A DNA stretch of 64,000 nucleotides from Coriaria nepalensis (taxonomy: Eukaryota > Streptophyta > Magnoliopsida > Cucurbitales > Coriariaceae): the NCBI GenBank assembly GCA_027186245.1, contig CP114497.1, forward strand, positions 999,501-1,063,500, given 5' to 3'. Of the stretch, positions 47,265 to 58,004 are shown piece by piece (position 1 is the stretch's first letter; each line of letters starts with the position of its first letter). The position numbers were made by a program, and so were the translations under genes. The notes below the pieces were generated by a model. The model made no database searches. It was not told the origin of the DNA and saw nothing but the letters and a program-made list of their open reading frames with translations.

Positions 47265-47565
47265 TCTCCCTCTCTGCTCCGTGTTTTTCTTCCTCTTTCT
47301 GTATAATCTTTGTCCGTAGAACACCTCCAGTACATAGACCCCTCCAGACCCGAAACTATGACCCGTTTTACCTACTCGGGTAATCGGATTCGATCACTTT
47401 TCGTTAACCTTAAAACGTAAAAACTCATTTTACAATTTTTTTTTATTTTCTTTAATGGTTGCCAATATTCCCACGTGGCTCTTCGTCTGTGGAGCCACGT
47501 GTTTGATTGTACTGGAGTAGAGAAGAAGAGAACAGGAAGAGGGAAGTCACTGAAACAGTTGCGAA
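47265..47565. promoter_or_regulatory. Bidirectional promoter with inverted G-boxes
   Basis: Shared start region of SEC11 (-) and the DCC gene (+). CACGTGGCTC (47472-47481) and GAGCCACGTG (47492-47501) are exact inverted copies separated by 10 bp, each with a CACGTG G-box core. The position is 208-237 bp from the SEC11 start and 65-94 bp from the DCC start. Confidence 0.7.
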
Positions 47566-48965
47566 ATGGCGCTTCTGGCTCCGGGAATCGGGTGCCTACG
47601 ATTAGCCAAGTCACCCACCGCTCACGTTAGACAAAGATTCACGGCATTCGCTACTCTATCGCCGGCGAGCAAATTCGGTACGGTGAATTGGGTGGAAGCA
47701 ACCTCGAGCTTCTTCGAGAAAGATACGAGGCCGATCATGTTGTTCGACGGTCAAAACACAGTCGCTTTCTTAGCATTATAGTTGATTTTCTTGCAATGTT
47801 TCACTCGATTCTGCATTCTAGGGCTGTGGAATCACAAATCTGATTGCGTAAGAGTTGAATCTATGATTTTGAGCTCTTAAATCTGGTTTTTTAAACTTTC
47901 AAGTGTAGGTGTGTGCAATCTGTGTAATGGTGGCGTGAAGTTTGTGCGTGATAATGATCGGAACAGGTCAGGTTTTAGCCTTCTCTTAAGATAATCTAAA
48001 TTTCCCAAACGTCAAACACAGAACTTTTTACATACATCTAAGGGGCACGAAAAATTAGATTTTCGAATGATAGAAGATATCTAGATTTTTGAGCAAGGAG
48101 AACTAAATTCTGCAGTGATGAGATGATTAATTTCCATTAATTGAATGGCCATACTGGTTGTGAAGATGTTGATAAGAAGCTTAGATTGTCTTAGAGACAT
48201 TGTTGACTCATGTTGCATTTCCCGTTCGAATTTTGCCTTTCCTCTTTATTCTTACAAACAGAGTATGATGAAATTCCTCCCAAAGAGGAGAAACACAATC
48301 TATATTCTCCACATTTTACTAATACTGATGTGCTTAGAATTCACTAGTAGTATATAATTGTATAAGCTTCAAAATATATACAAACCTCACTTTGTGTAGA
48401 GATTTTACTTTCAATTCTTCTTCTACTGGGTGCCCATTTGATCCTTATGTTAACTTAACAGGAAAATGCGATTTGTGGCTCTCCAGAGCGAAGGAGGAAA
48501 GGAACTGTTGATGAGGTCTGGAAGAGCCCCGGACGACATTTCTAGCGTCGTGCTTGTTGAAAAGAACGGGTAATGCAGAACATATTTTACGGTGTTTAAT
48601 TATCACAAACTTTTGTTAAACAAGTCACTTGGTCCAATTGGTTGTAATGATTAATATGTATGTATACGGTTTCCTTTCAGATCTTACATCAAATCGGATG
48701 CTGTTTTGAAGATAATGGAACACATAGACTTACCTTTCCCCCAGCTAGCATTCTTTCTACAGTTTGTACCACTGTAAGTCACTCCTTTAATTTGATCTGG
48801 TTACTATAAACTGATTAGAATCATTTTGTTATGAGCTATTATGTATAATTTAATTCTGTGTATGATGGCTACAGCTTCTTACGAGATTTTGCGTATGACA
48901 ATGTTGCAAACAACCGTTATGTGATTTTTGGCCGCTCGGATTCATGTGAGATCAATATAGAATAA
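47566..48965 (+). CDS. DCC-family thiol-disulfide oxidoreductase-like protein (DUF393)
   Basis: Five exons: 47566-47749, 47909-47966, 48462-48569, 48681-48773, 48875-48965; 177 aa. The N-terminus ([20 protein letters not shown], basic and Ser/Ala-rich to about 50) looks like a plastid or mitochondrial transit peptide. The domain begins [20 protein letters not shown], the DxxC-x2-C signature that names the family, and continues with [13 protein letters not shown] and [20 protein letters not shown] then [15 protein letters not shown]. Thioredoxin-like fold presumed; substrate unknown. The last exon could also be spliced at a GTGAGA near 48946, but direct reading gives a normal end (SCEINIE). 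Confidence 0.87.
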
Positions 48966-49169
48966 ACTTTCTTCGTCTTATAAGAGATCTAGTGTACATT
49001 CATAAAAACACTTTATTTAGATCTCTAAAAAGGGTTGTTTCTATGGCTGCCTTCGTTCATACTTGTACAAAGATATAAATATGTATTCACAAGAAACTGC
49101 ATGCATGTGACGTTCAGATCCATCTATATACATATAATCATATATGCCTTAAGACTTCAGAAGAGGTGG

Positions 49170-49373
49170 TCCGGTCTAGTCGCCCACTGGATGTTTTCCT
49201 TGTCAAAATACTCAAGTGAAGAGATTGAACGTGACCTTCCTGGTCATTTCCTGCGTTACCCCGTTGGAATTGAAAGCGATGGAAGAATTCCTGGATTCGA
49301 ATTATTTCCTGATACTAAAGCTCGTATTCTTGGTGACAAGTCTGAGTTGCTCCCTCCCATTCTTACAACTTAA
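49170..49373 (+). pseudogene. C-terminal fragment of phospholipase D alpha
   Basis: The last ~55 codons read [55 protein letters not shown] then stop. PLD alpha proteins end in almost these words (YSSE...DLPGHLLRYP, FFPDTKAR(V/I)LG.KSDYLPPILTT). Upstream ([16 protein letters not shown]) the similarity fades and no C2 or HKD catalytic domains exist before the DCC gene at 48965. A truncated, presumably non-functional piece, with an LPG spacing deletion before GFELFPD. Confidence 0.75.
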
Positions 49374-49945
49374 AGAAAATCTTAATAAATGTTCTTTCTC
49401 CATTTTGGTTTTATTGTGTAATTTGCTAGTTGCTAATAAGCTGTTCGCAGTAGCACTTGCAGGTGAATAAACAGTTTTCTGTTGGTAGAGACATCATATG
49501 TTTCTGTTCATGTTCTTGGGCCAATAAATAGTTGTTTTTTTCTTGTCTAATCTTGTTCTTGTCCTACGTGGGCCGCGTGGCGGTAAATGATTTGTGAATC
49601 TTCTCTAACTAATAGCAGCACCAGTTTCAAGACCTCATCTTTGCCAGCCACTCAAATTTTGACCATTTCCTCTACTCCCCATTTCAATAAAAATATTTCG
49701 ACCACTTCTTCTCAGCCTCTGACTGGGCACTCTCACCTAACACCAACCTCCCCACTCACACCTCTCTCTTTCTCTCTCTTAATCGACCAGATTCTCTCTG
49801 ATACCAGAATCAACCAGAAAATCCCATCCCATATCCGATTTGGTCGATTTTAATTTTCTACAAACCAGACTGTTCTAGTTGGTACAAGATAACGCCCATT
49901 ATTCGTTATCAATCTCTGCAACAACAAAAAATTTTCCTTCGGGCC
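49374..49945. other. Intergenic; promoter of small gene
   Basis: 3' flank of the PLD fragment and promoter of the gene at 49946, with a CT-rich leader (about 49750-49800). A frame at 49587-49853 has no family marks. Confidence 0.45.
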
Positions 49946-50353
49946 ATGTCCCCCTCCATAATGATATCACAAAGTCTGGTATTAGCCACGGCCATGGCGG
50001 CTGCTATCTCTACCACTGTAATCCTTCTCGCTTTCTCTCGCCAACCCAAGATTCAAAATTCCCGCCCCAACCACTTAATTCTACGTTCTTGTCTCTCTTC
50101 AGGTACATACATGATACATGCATCTGTTTTTCTTCTTATCATGATTACTTGCTAATTGAGTCATTCATCTCCTCCTTCATTTCATTCATGCTTTTGATCA
50201 TGTTGATGAATTTATTTATATTCCGTCGCCATTGTTTCTCGTGAAGGTGACACGAAGAAGAGGGAAAGGAAGAAAAAGAGAGTGAAATTTGCTGCCGACG
50301 TGAAGGAATTAGATCAGAACGGAAGAAAAGTAGTCGTCAATATCAGTTGTTGA
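49946..50353 (+). CDS. Small membrane-anchored basic protein, unknown function
   Basis: Exon 1 49946-50102, intron, exon 2 50247-50353; 87 aa, phase 1 junction. The N-terminal hydrophobic helix (SLVLATAMAAAISTTVILLAF) is followed by a basic region and TKKRERKKKRVKFAADVKEL then DQNGRKVVVNISC. The (K)KKVKFA-DV motif followed by an acidic/polar tail recurs in plant small proteins of unknown function, which supports the splice. The acceptor (GTGAAG) is a weak AG. Likely membrane-anchored with a cytosolic basic tail; no role can be given. Confidence 0.65.
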
Positions 50354-51210
50354 AATGGAAAACAACCATCAAATCGATTTTTTTATCCGCCGTCAATTTG
50401 TTTTTTTGTTAGGGTTCTACGAATCTTGTGGTTGTAATAATTTGTATATAGTGGACCCCAGAACTTGTCCAACTCAATTGCAGTGTCTTGATTTTTCTGT
50501 GATGCGTATCATCGATTGTGACGGTCGCTTACCGACAGTATTTTTTTAAGAACAGAGGCTTTTACGGCGGTCAAACGCCGCAGCTATTTTCTTCCGTCTA
50601 AAAGGCCTTATTTTCCGCGGCGGTTGTTCACTTTCTAACATGAATGAAATACAAATAGAAACACCATGAATGATTGTACTAGTAACTTAGTATGCTTTTT
50701 ATGGAATGCTTTTATTAGTAAATAAACTATAAAAAAAAAACATTGTAGCAGTCAACGGACAACGATAATGATGTTGTTAGTTATTACCATTTTACTTTCC
50801 TGTTGTTCAGACTGTAATGGCGCGAATTCAACGGTCAACTCTATACCAGAAATAATATTATTATTTTTATATAATTTTTTTTCTTTTTTAATTAGGAGAA
50901 GAAAAAAAAAACAATATATAGTAATAATAATAGAAAATGCATCTGTAGCGAGAGGTGTCTTTCGATTTGGGTTCGATTTGGGTTCGATTTGGGGTCCCTC
51001 TTTTTCCCCTGGGAAATTTTCTAAATTTCCTTTTCCTCGTCAATTACCTCGTCCTTCTGTTACTACCACGAAGTTTCTTTTAGGGTTTTTGTGTATATCG
51101 TTAAGGGTCTTTTCTGATCATGATCTCCGCTGGAATTGGACCCTGATACTGAAGATCGACTCCGTTTAGCTCAATTCCATTTCTCTCTGTTTAGCTCAAT
51201 TCCGCTTGAA
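50354..51210. other. Intergenic; leader of DUF4050 gene
   Basis: No gene seen. The frame at 50768-51169 lies in the promoter/5' UTR of the next gene and has no family features. GATTTGGGTTC is tandemly repeated at about 50964-50988. Confidence 0.45.
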
Positions 51211-52370
51211 TGGGGTAAGTTTTCTGCTTCTCATATTTAAGAAGAAAATATCTTTTTTGTTTTTTTTTCCTTTTCTTGATTTGTTTGGTTCGCTAAAAAA
51301 AAAAAACCTGGGTGGGTTGATTGTGCAATTGCAAACTGGCTCTCTGTTCCTATGCTTGTCTGAATTTTTCGCCCTGCGAAATTGAGGAAAATATTGATCT
51401 TATATATATATATATATATAGCCGGCAGGGTAATTTGTTCATATAGATGAAACAACTAATACTAAAAATAGGATACTATGTTGAAATGCAATGTGATCAA
51501 AAGTATGTTTTGTAACAGAGCAGAGGTTGTCTTGGATGCTATAATAACCCAAAAGGTCCCAAACTAATACCAACTAAGCTCGATGAAGCATCAAACGCCT
51601 TGTTACTCAAACCGTGCCCTACAGCTTGTCTCGGCCGATTCTACAACAAGCTCAAAAGAGGTCAAGAACCCATCACTAAGCCAGACGACAAAAGCTCATC
51701 GCATACCTTTTTAATCACAAATGGGACCGTTAACAAACCGGGCTTATCGGATGATTATTGGACCAGAAACACAGGCGATGAGAACAACAGTACGACTACT
51801 GGTGGTCCTTCACAAGGGAGCATGTCGTCAATCAGCATCACCAATCCGGTGTTTGAACCACAGGGCGGTGGCGGGTTCCACAATGCTGCCCCATCTTCTG
51901 AATTCGTAAACCACGGTGGAGTAACTTCCTGTTTCTCTCTGTTTAATTGTAATTTAAATCGTGACCGTTGATTTGTTAATCCTTAGTGCTGCTTTGTTCT
52001 TTTTCCTTTTGTAGGTCTTCTTCTTTGGAATCAAAGTAGGCAAAGCTGGACAGGGAAGAAAAGGTCAGAGAACCGTGTGAACCAGATAGTAGAACCAACA
52101 TTGAAGTAAGTTGCTTTGCCTTTTCATTTTTGGTAAGGAAGCTGGTCTACTGCAATAATTCAGCATGTTTCCAATTCATCCCCCCCCCCCCCCCCAACCC
52201 TCTTTTTTTGCAGCCGGAATGCAACGAAAGACAATGTACTTGTAAGCACCAAGCCTTTCCGTCAACCAATTCCTCTAAGCGTAAGTCTTATTTTCCCATC
52301 CCAGCTTCAATCTTGCTTAATTATCAAATGCATCTTTTTGTTATTTTATTTTATTTTATTTTCCTATTGT

Positions 52371-52407
<37 letters not shown>

Positions 52408-52524
52408 CAGACCCGGTCCACAAAGCTACATCCCCTACTCACCCGGTCCATGTGTTTGAAATCTTTGCAGGAATTGGTGGATTTTCTTGTGGAGATGTGG
52501 AAGGAAGAAGGTTTGTACAGTTGA
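51211..52524 (+). CDS. DUF4050 protein, probably N-myristoylated
   Basis: Five exons: 51211-51215 (5 nt: ATG GG), 51524-51915, 52015-52105, 52214-52280, 52471-52524; 202 aa. It starts MGGCLGCYNNPKGPKLI, an N-myristoylation and palmitoylation type start, if the acceptor at 51523 is used; an acceptor 3 nt upstream would give MGRGCLGCY. Conserved stretches: PSSEFVNHGLLLWNQSRQSW, KRSENRVNQIVEPTL, NATKDNV, TKPFRQPIPLSELVDFLVEM, ending WKEEGLYS. These define the plant DUF4050 family. Membrane-associated; molecular role unknown. The intron before exon 4 contains a 16-C run (52180-52195). Confidence 0.85.
52180..52195. repeat. Poly-C tract in an intron
   Basis: Sixteen consecutive C in the third intron of the DUF4050 gene, 18 bp before its acceptor. 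Replication-slippage prone; length may be a sequencing artefact. Confidence 0.7.
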
Positions 52525-54381
52525 GCATCGATCGGAGAGTCTAAAAAGGATCCTTCGCGGAGGTTCTTACATTTTTCCTTTCTTTTTGCTACAAAATTGG
52601 ATAGTAGCAGTCTTGTTACTTTCATCTGAATTCAATTGGCTTGTTCTCTCTCTCTCTCTCTCTCTTCGATGCAGAACGGTTTATGTGGAGTGTTCCACTT
52701 ATACTCTTCTAGCTGAGTTGAGTAGCAAAAGGGATGGAGGAGTAGATGAAATACATAATTTTTAAGTGTCTGAATAATTTGTTGCATCATTTTTGACGTC
52801 TTTTTCCATTTTGGGCCGGACAAGGCCTGGTTTTGTATCCCCGTCGGCCCAACCAAATCACGTATGACGTATTAGGCCCAAGCCTTAAAAAGCCTTTTGA
52901 CCTTTCCTAATTGGGTAAAAATAATGAGATGTTTAAATGACATCATGATAACATCAGAAAAAAATATATTTTTTTATAATTAAAACAAAAAAAGGAATTA
53001 TTTTTAATTTTCCAGATGAAGAAGATTGTCAGAGGAAAGGAACTGGTACACGGAAGAAGCCACTGTGGTTCTGACACGCGTCACATTAGAAGACGCCACT
53101 GTCATGATATATACAGTAGTTGAGAGGAAGTAAGGGGGTACACTACAGGACGTTCAACGTTTTTAGGTACGAACTTGGTTATGCACACCGTTTTGGTATT
53201 CTCTGCCATTTGCTTCTCTTACAAGGAACGCTATTTAAATATTTCACAAAAACCCAGAAGCTGTACATGGTTCGAATTACTCAAATTGTATAGATACCAT
53301 GTAATACCGCGCCATACAATCCTCTCCCTCTCCTTCTTCTCCTTTCTCGTTGCTTCTCATCTGTCCTATCGCTTGGTATATAAATAAGATATAAAAACAT
53401 GTTAAAAACCAGAACTGATCTTGATCAGTCACTTGTCTAAAGTCTTTTCATGTTGTGGTCTAAAAATAGTGAGTGCTAGGATTTGTAAGAAGTCGACTAA
53501 TAAAGCCATTTAGAAAGCCACTGTGTTGACACATGTTGTGGATGTGAAAATTTTCTGACATCCGGCCGGCCGACCGTCCGGTCCACAGCTACATCCCTTA
53601 ATTACTGTATGTGTATAGTTCCATTTGAACAGAGTTTTCATTACATCTCAAAGATCAAGGGAAAAAGAAGAGTGAATTGAGACAAACTTAGAAAAATACA
53701 ATTCCAGAACCTCGCTCGTTTCAATTGACTTCAAGTCTTGATCAACATTTTTCTCAAGAACAGGAAACGCAAAAACATGTAAACGGTTGGAAAATTAGTC
53801 AACATAATTAATGAATTCATATTCATCATTTGTCAAAACTCAAAAGAAGCTGTGCAATTTCCTAGAAGGCAAAATATGGTTTCTGGTTAGTGCTGGGAAG
53901 ATCCGTAGAAGACCAATAGATCTTAGTCGGAGCAGCAATTTCCCAAAAACAAAAAAAGCACCATTTTCAGTAAATGACCAGACAGTATGTGTGATTGGTG
54001 AAACAAGAGCATGGGAGACAGAGAGAGTTGTCTCTTTTACAGGAAACAAGGACACAACAAATGATGAATGCATCCGGTCCGGTCTTATAATGTCTCCCCC
54101 TCCCTCATACCATCAATCAACCGAACAGAAACAGTTCATATCTCTCGTTTGTTAAGAATTATAAGCTCCGCATAATTTCCATCTTTCAATCAGAAAATTC
54201 AATATCACTAGTCACTAAAATGACTACATCAAGAGATTATTCACTACAGCTTCAGAAATTTGCAGTACTGTTCACTGTGCTGTTAGTAAAAACTACAGCT
54301 AACTACTATTACGTAATTAACACTTAACGGCATACTGTTTACAAAGATGATTCATTATCTGGGTTTTAATTCTTCATGCAG
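52525..54381. other. Intergenic / possible EPF-like intron
   Basis: No sure gene. A pyrimidine-rich stretch at 53320-53375 reads LPLLLLLSRCFSSVLSL in the frame of an ATG at 53267 and ends at a phase-1 GT donor that fits the acceptor at 54381, but TAG at 53291 interrupts it. An alternative ATG at 54220 (LQKFAVLFTVLLV) does not fit in phase with the best acceptor. Confidence 0.4.
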
Positions 54382-54626
54382 ATGGAAATTCAATATCTGG
54401 AGATCAGATGAGCAGCTCAAAAATGGTGGTGGGGTCGAGGCCACCTGGATGTGTGAATAAGTGCTTGAATTGTAGGCCTTGTGTTGCTACTCTCGTAATT
54501 CCTGTTCATCAGGATAAGGGTTCTAAAGCATCATCGTCGTTATCCATATCTAGTCATGGTGATGAAGATAGCTATTATCTCCTTTCATGGAAATGCAGTT
54601 GTGGAAATAAGCTCTATCAACCCTAA
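54382..54626 (+). CDS. EPIDERMAL PATTERNING FACTOR-like peptide, mature exon
   Basis: Last coding exon, phase 1, following TTCATGCAG. It encodes DGNSISGDQMSSSKMVVGSR then PPGCVNKCLNCRPC, a variable loop of about 30 residues (VATLVIPVHQ, Ser-rich) and YYLLSWKCSCGNKLYQP-stop. GSRPP-C-x3-C-x2-C-x2-C and the end W-K-C-x-C-G-N-K-L-Y-x-P are the six-Cys knot of plant EPF/EPFL hormones, which are cleaved before GSRPP and bind ERECTA-type receptor kinases to control stomata or growth. The signal-peptide exon could not be placed with confidence, so the gene may be longer or damaged upstream. An ATG at 54408 would lack a signal. Confidence 0.8.
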
Positions 54627-55215
54627 AATTATCGTTTCTCTACCTACCTACCTTATAAATTTCTTCCTCTATATATATATATATATAGTATATGTGCATG
54701 TAATCGTCATATTATCCAGAAAGTTGAGAAAAAAAAGTGATGATCGGAAGAAGAATTTGTAATTGATCATATATAATTGTTTATGAATGAAATAATGTTA
54801 TATTTATGTTTATTTATATGTATAAATGGATGTAGCTAGCTAGCCAGCTAGCCAGCTAGCTTTTATTTCTTTCGCTCATTTCATTACTTGTAAGAAATTT
54901 GATGATGGGTGGTTCCTCAGCTCCGGCCTCTTTCCGGTGACGGCAGCCGGCAGGCACTCCACCTATATAAGCTAGAATAGAATCACATTACATCATAATA
55001 TGGGGAAAAAAGAAAATTGAAAATATCTTTGGGCCTTGATATAGTTATGTACGGGCGAAGAGCTGGCCCATTAGCTCTTACTTGACATATTATATTTGGG
55101 CCGAATAGCCCAACAACATAATTTGCTCTTTCCAGAAGTAACTAACCCAACATCAAATCTGATGTCTGAAAATCTGTCTGTCTCTCTCTCTCACTCTCCT
55201 CTCAATTCGCAAAAA
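54627..55215. other. Intergenic
   Basis: EPF-like 3' region with a (TA)n run near 54672-54686, a TAGC/CAGC palindromic tandem (about 54833-54860), and the promoter of the next gene with a TCTC leader (55177-55200). Confidence 0.5.
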
Positions 55216-56275
55216 ATGGCCATTCTCTCTCCATACGCCTCTTCCTCCACTCTCCCTCTCTTTCTCATATCATTCTCAATCCCCTACACCCGACTCCACT
55301 CTACTCTTCCCTCGACCAACCACATCACTCTATCTTCACTTCAGCTGCACCCTTCATTTCTCCCACTTCCGGCCAACCGCAAGACAAGACCCGTTCTTTC
55401 CCGCGCAGCGATACGGCCGCCGGATTCCGACCCGCCGCCTGAAAAGGATTCCATTGGCCTCTCAGGTTTGGATTGTTTCTGGAAATTTTTTTTGCCTCTA
55501 ATTGTTTTTGAACTTGTAGAATCTGTTTTGCTAAGACCTTACTTATATAAAAAGAGGTAGCTGCGTATTGAATTCTTTTAAGTGTTTTAAATTTATATGT
55601 TATACAACTTATACTCCCGGAAACGAAAAGGATTGGGAAACGGCACATGACATTGGAAATCCAGAAAAATAAAAACGTTTCGTTTAGTTTTGGTTAGTAT
55701 TTGACATGAACATGTTGAATTGGGCCACTCTCATTCTTTCTTTTTCCTAAGAAAAATGCTTAAAATACATGCCTTTTGAATCGATAAAGTGAAATTTTGA
55801 TTCGTCTATGCAACCAGAATCGCTATTGCGGGATCACTGGGCCAATAACGAATATGAAATTGGGGGGACTAGGATATAACAGAGAAATTCTGATGGCTCA
55901 TGCACTATTCTTGTAGTCTGACCATGATTTCATTTGTCAATATGAGTAGGACTCATGCAAGAATTTCTCAGATATAACCCAACCCTGATAACTGTTGAAG
56001 CCTATCTTGAACTTTGTATGGTAGATCCAAGAAAGTCGATTTTAAGACCAAGTTTTTTTCTTGTGTTGATAACTGATATGGTGAGTTATGTGGTGATATT
56101 GAATCATAATGCTGTCTGTTTTCATTACAAAGCAGGTGTTGTAGGATTGGTATCTAAATTTCAGAGGAGAGTGGAGATCTTCTTCGCTGTCTTATTGTGG
56201 ATGTCTCTTTTCTTCTGGACTTGTGCATGGGATGGAAGGAATAGACCAGACAAGGGTTCCAGATTTAGAAGATAG
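55216..56275 (+). CDS. Small plastid-targeted single-span membrane protein, unknown
   Basis: Exon 1 55216-55465, intron 55466-56135, exon 2 56136-56275; 129 aa, phase 1. The first ~65 residues are Ser/Thr/Leu/Pro-rich with few acidic residues, like a chloroplast transit peptide. DPPPEKDSIGLSG joins VVGLVSKFQRRVEIFFAVLL then WMSLFFWTCAW, one membrane helix, and a basic end RPDKGSRFRR. The order is that of small thylakoid or envelope proteins. I do not recognise the family. An ATG upstream at 55096-55162 in frame is less likely. Confidence 0.65.
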
Positions 56276-56715
56276 AAGACAGTATCTTCTTCTGTATAGA
56301 ACTGCTAGTACTAGACTAGTGTTTATAGTAAAAGGCATAGTGTTGCTGACTTGCTGTATATTTTAAGGAAGCATTTTGTTTCAAACAAAAGACCAAATTA
56401 TGTGCTTAATATGTTATGATGAACAATCCACCAGTCTTTTGATTCACTAAAGAAAAGTCCAAAGGGAAATTGGAAATGGCAGGTGCTCTGCTTTACTTTC
56501 AGCCGTCCATATTGGTATTGCACAGCATGTAGGACCCACTCTGAGGGCTGACCTCTAATAGATCACGGCCACCAAACCCCTGCAACTAGGACAGCACAGC
56601 AATCATAGTACAGATATGGATAATGAATCCACATTGCTTTCTTTCTTCAGCTTTTGGCTTTTTTGCCTATAATTACTCACCTTATGCATGACATTATGTA
56701 AAATTAAACGAAAAC
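56276..56715. other. Intergenic
   Basis: 3' region of the plastid protein gene and promoter of the TPR gene. No other features. Confidence 0.45.
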
Positions 56716-57745
56716 ATGCTTTTGAGAAGCTCTTCAGGACCAATCTTGAACTCCTCCTGGCACCTACTTCCTCATTATCATCTTCCCAGAACTCGATCGC
56801 TCTCTTTAACATCTACTAACTCCTTATCAGAATCAGACAATCCCATAAGTAATAATAAGAAGAAGAAGAAGAATCATGCACCCAAATCATCATCATCATC
56901 ATCTTCTTCTTCTAGTATTAATCAGAAGAAGCTGTTATCGAGTTCTGAGTCAGTGGAGGTGAAAGTTGACAATGATACGACGAGGAAGGAAGAAGATCAA
57001 TACATGATCGTTCGGTTGAGACTGCGGGGGTGGTGGGGGGTGGCGGAGGATCGGATGACTGCGGAGGTGGATCAGGCCATAATGATGATAACAATGATAG
57101 TACAGATGCATATTACCGGAACATTATTGCCGCTAACCCTGGCAATGCTCTTTTCCTAAGAAATTTTGCTAGGTTCCTTATGGAGGTATATACCTAATAT
57201 TAACTGCATCATTACTGTTTGTTTCCTGAGAAAATCCAATCATTCATGTATGTATGTATGTATGTATGTATGTATGTATGTATGGATGGATGGATGGATG
57301 GATGGAGATGTTGAAAAAGCAGAGGAATGTTGTGGGAGAGCCATACTAGCGAAGCCAAATGATGGAAACATATCGTCGCTCTTTGCTGAAATTATATGGA
57401 AAATTCACAAGGATGTTCAACGGGCTGAGTACTACTTTAAGCAAGCCGTTAAATCGTCCCCGGACGACATGTCGGTTTCCTTATTAAACTCCTAATTAAT
57501 CTCTCCATTAAATTAGTTGATAGTCTTATATGACATAACTTGACCTGTTAATCACTTGTTTCAACAGTTATGTATTGGCTTCATATGCACGGTTTCTGTG
57601 GGAAATTGATGTTGAAGAAGAAGAAGAAGAAGAGGAGAAGAAGGAGATCAGTGAAAGAGATGATGATGAGCAGAAGATATGGCCTTCTTCATCTCCATTT
57701 AATTTCTTTCATGAATCTCCTCCTCAATCTTTAACTGCTTCCTAG
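56716..57745 (+). pseudogene. TPR-like gene with frameshift and lost splice acceptor
   Basis: Family text is clear: MLLRSSSGPILNSS at the start, then AYYRNIIAANPGNALFLRNF and ARFLME to 57185; GDVEKAEECCGRAILAKPND, AEYYFKQAVKSSPDD (57304-57470); YVLASYARFLWEID then an acidic run (57568-57745). This is the plant TPR-like protein with Gly-rich linker. Two faults: the first ~110 codons and the Gly-rich/TPR part are in different frames, switching between about 56975 and 57050; and no AG precedes GGA GAT at 57304, where an (ATGT)n(ATGG)n microsatellite sits. Either a recent pseudogene or a gene with sequencing errors in G-runs and repeat. Confidence 0.65.
57245..57304. repeat. (ATGT)n(ATGG)n compound microsatellite
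   Basis: About 60 bp of ATGT then ATGG units directly at the place where the TPR gene needs its intron-1 acceptor. Confidence 0.9.
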
Positions 57746-58004
57746 TTTTATAAGATTAGCTAAATGGAATCTTGTTCACTAAATTTAGTGGTGGAAATTT
57801 CATTACCCTTCTATTATGATTGAGAGCTATGGGAAGACAGTCAAAATAAAAAACACACAAGCAAAAAAAAAAAACAACTTTAAAGAAATTAATCACCTGA
57901 TTTGTTACAATTAATGAAGAAGAAGAAGAATAAGAAGACTGGTCCTTTGTTATCTGGGTCCAGAAACCTGAACAGCTGACTGGCGCACATTGTTAAAATA
58001 GTCA

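Noticed and set aside
50768..51169. 133-codon open frame before the DUF4050 gene
   Set aside because: Lies in the expected leader/promoter, contains homopolymer-encoded residues and no conserved motif.
53267..53290. GGTTCGAATTAC resembling a tRNA B-box
   Set aside because: No A-box or cloverleaf can be drawn around it.
54220..54313. Possible signal-peptide exon of the EPF-like gene
   Set aside because: Hydrophobic text is short, and its donors are phase 0 while the best acceptor needs phase 1.
55817..55880. Possible middle exon (ESLLRDHWANNEYEIGG) in the plastid protein intron
   Set aside because: It ends in a stop and is not needed: exons 1 and 2 join directly in phase.
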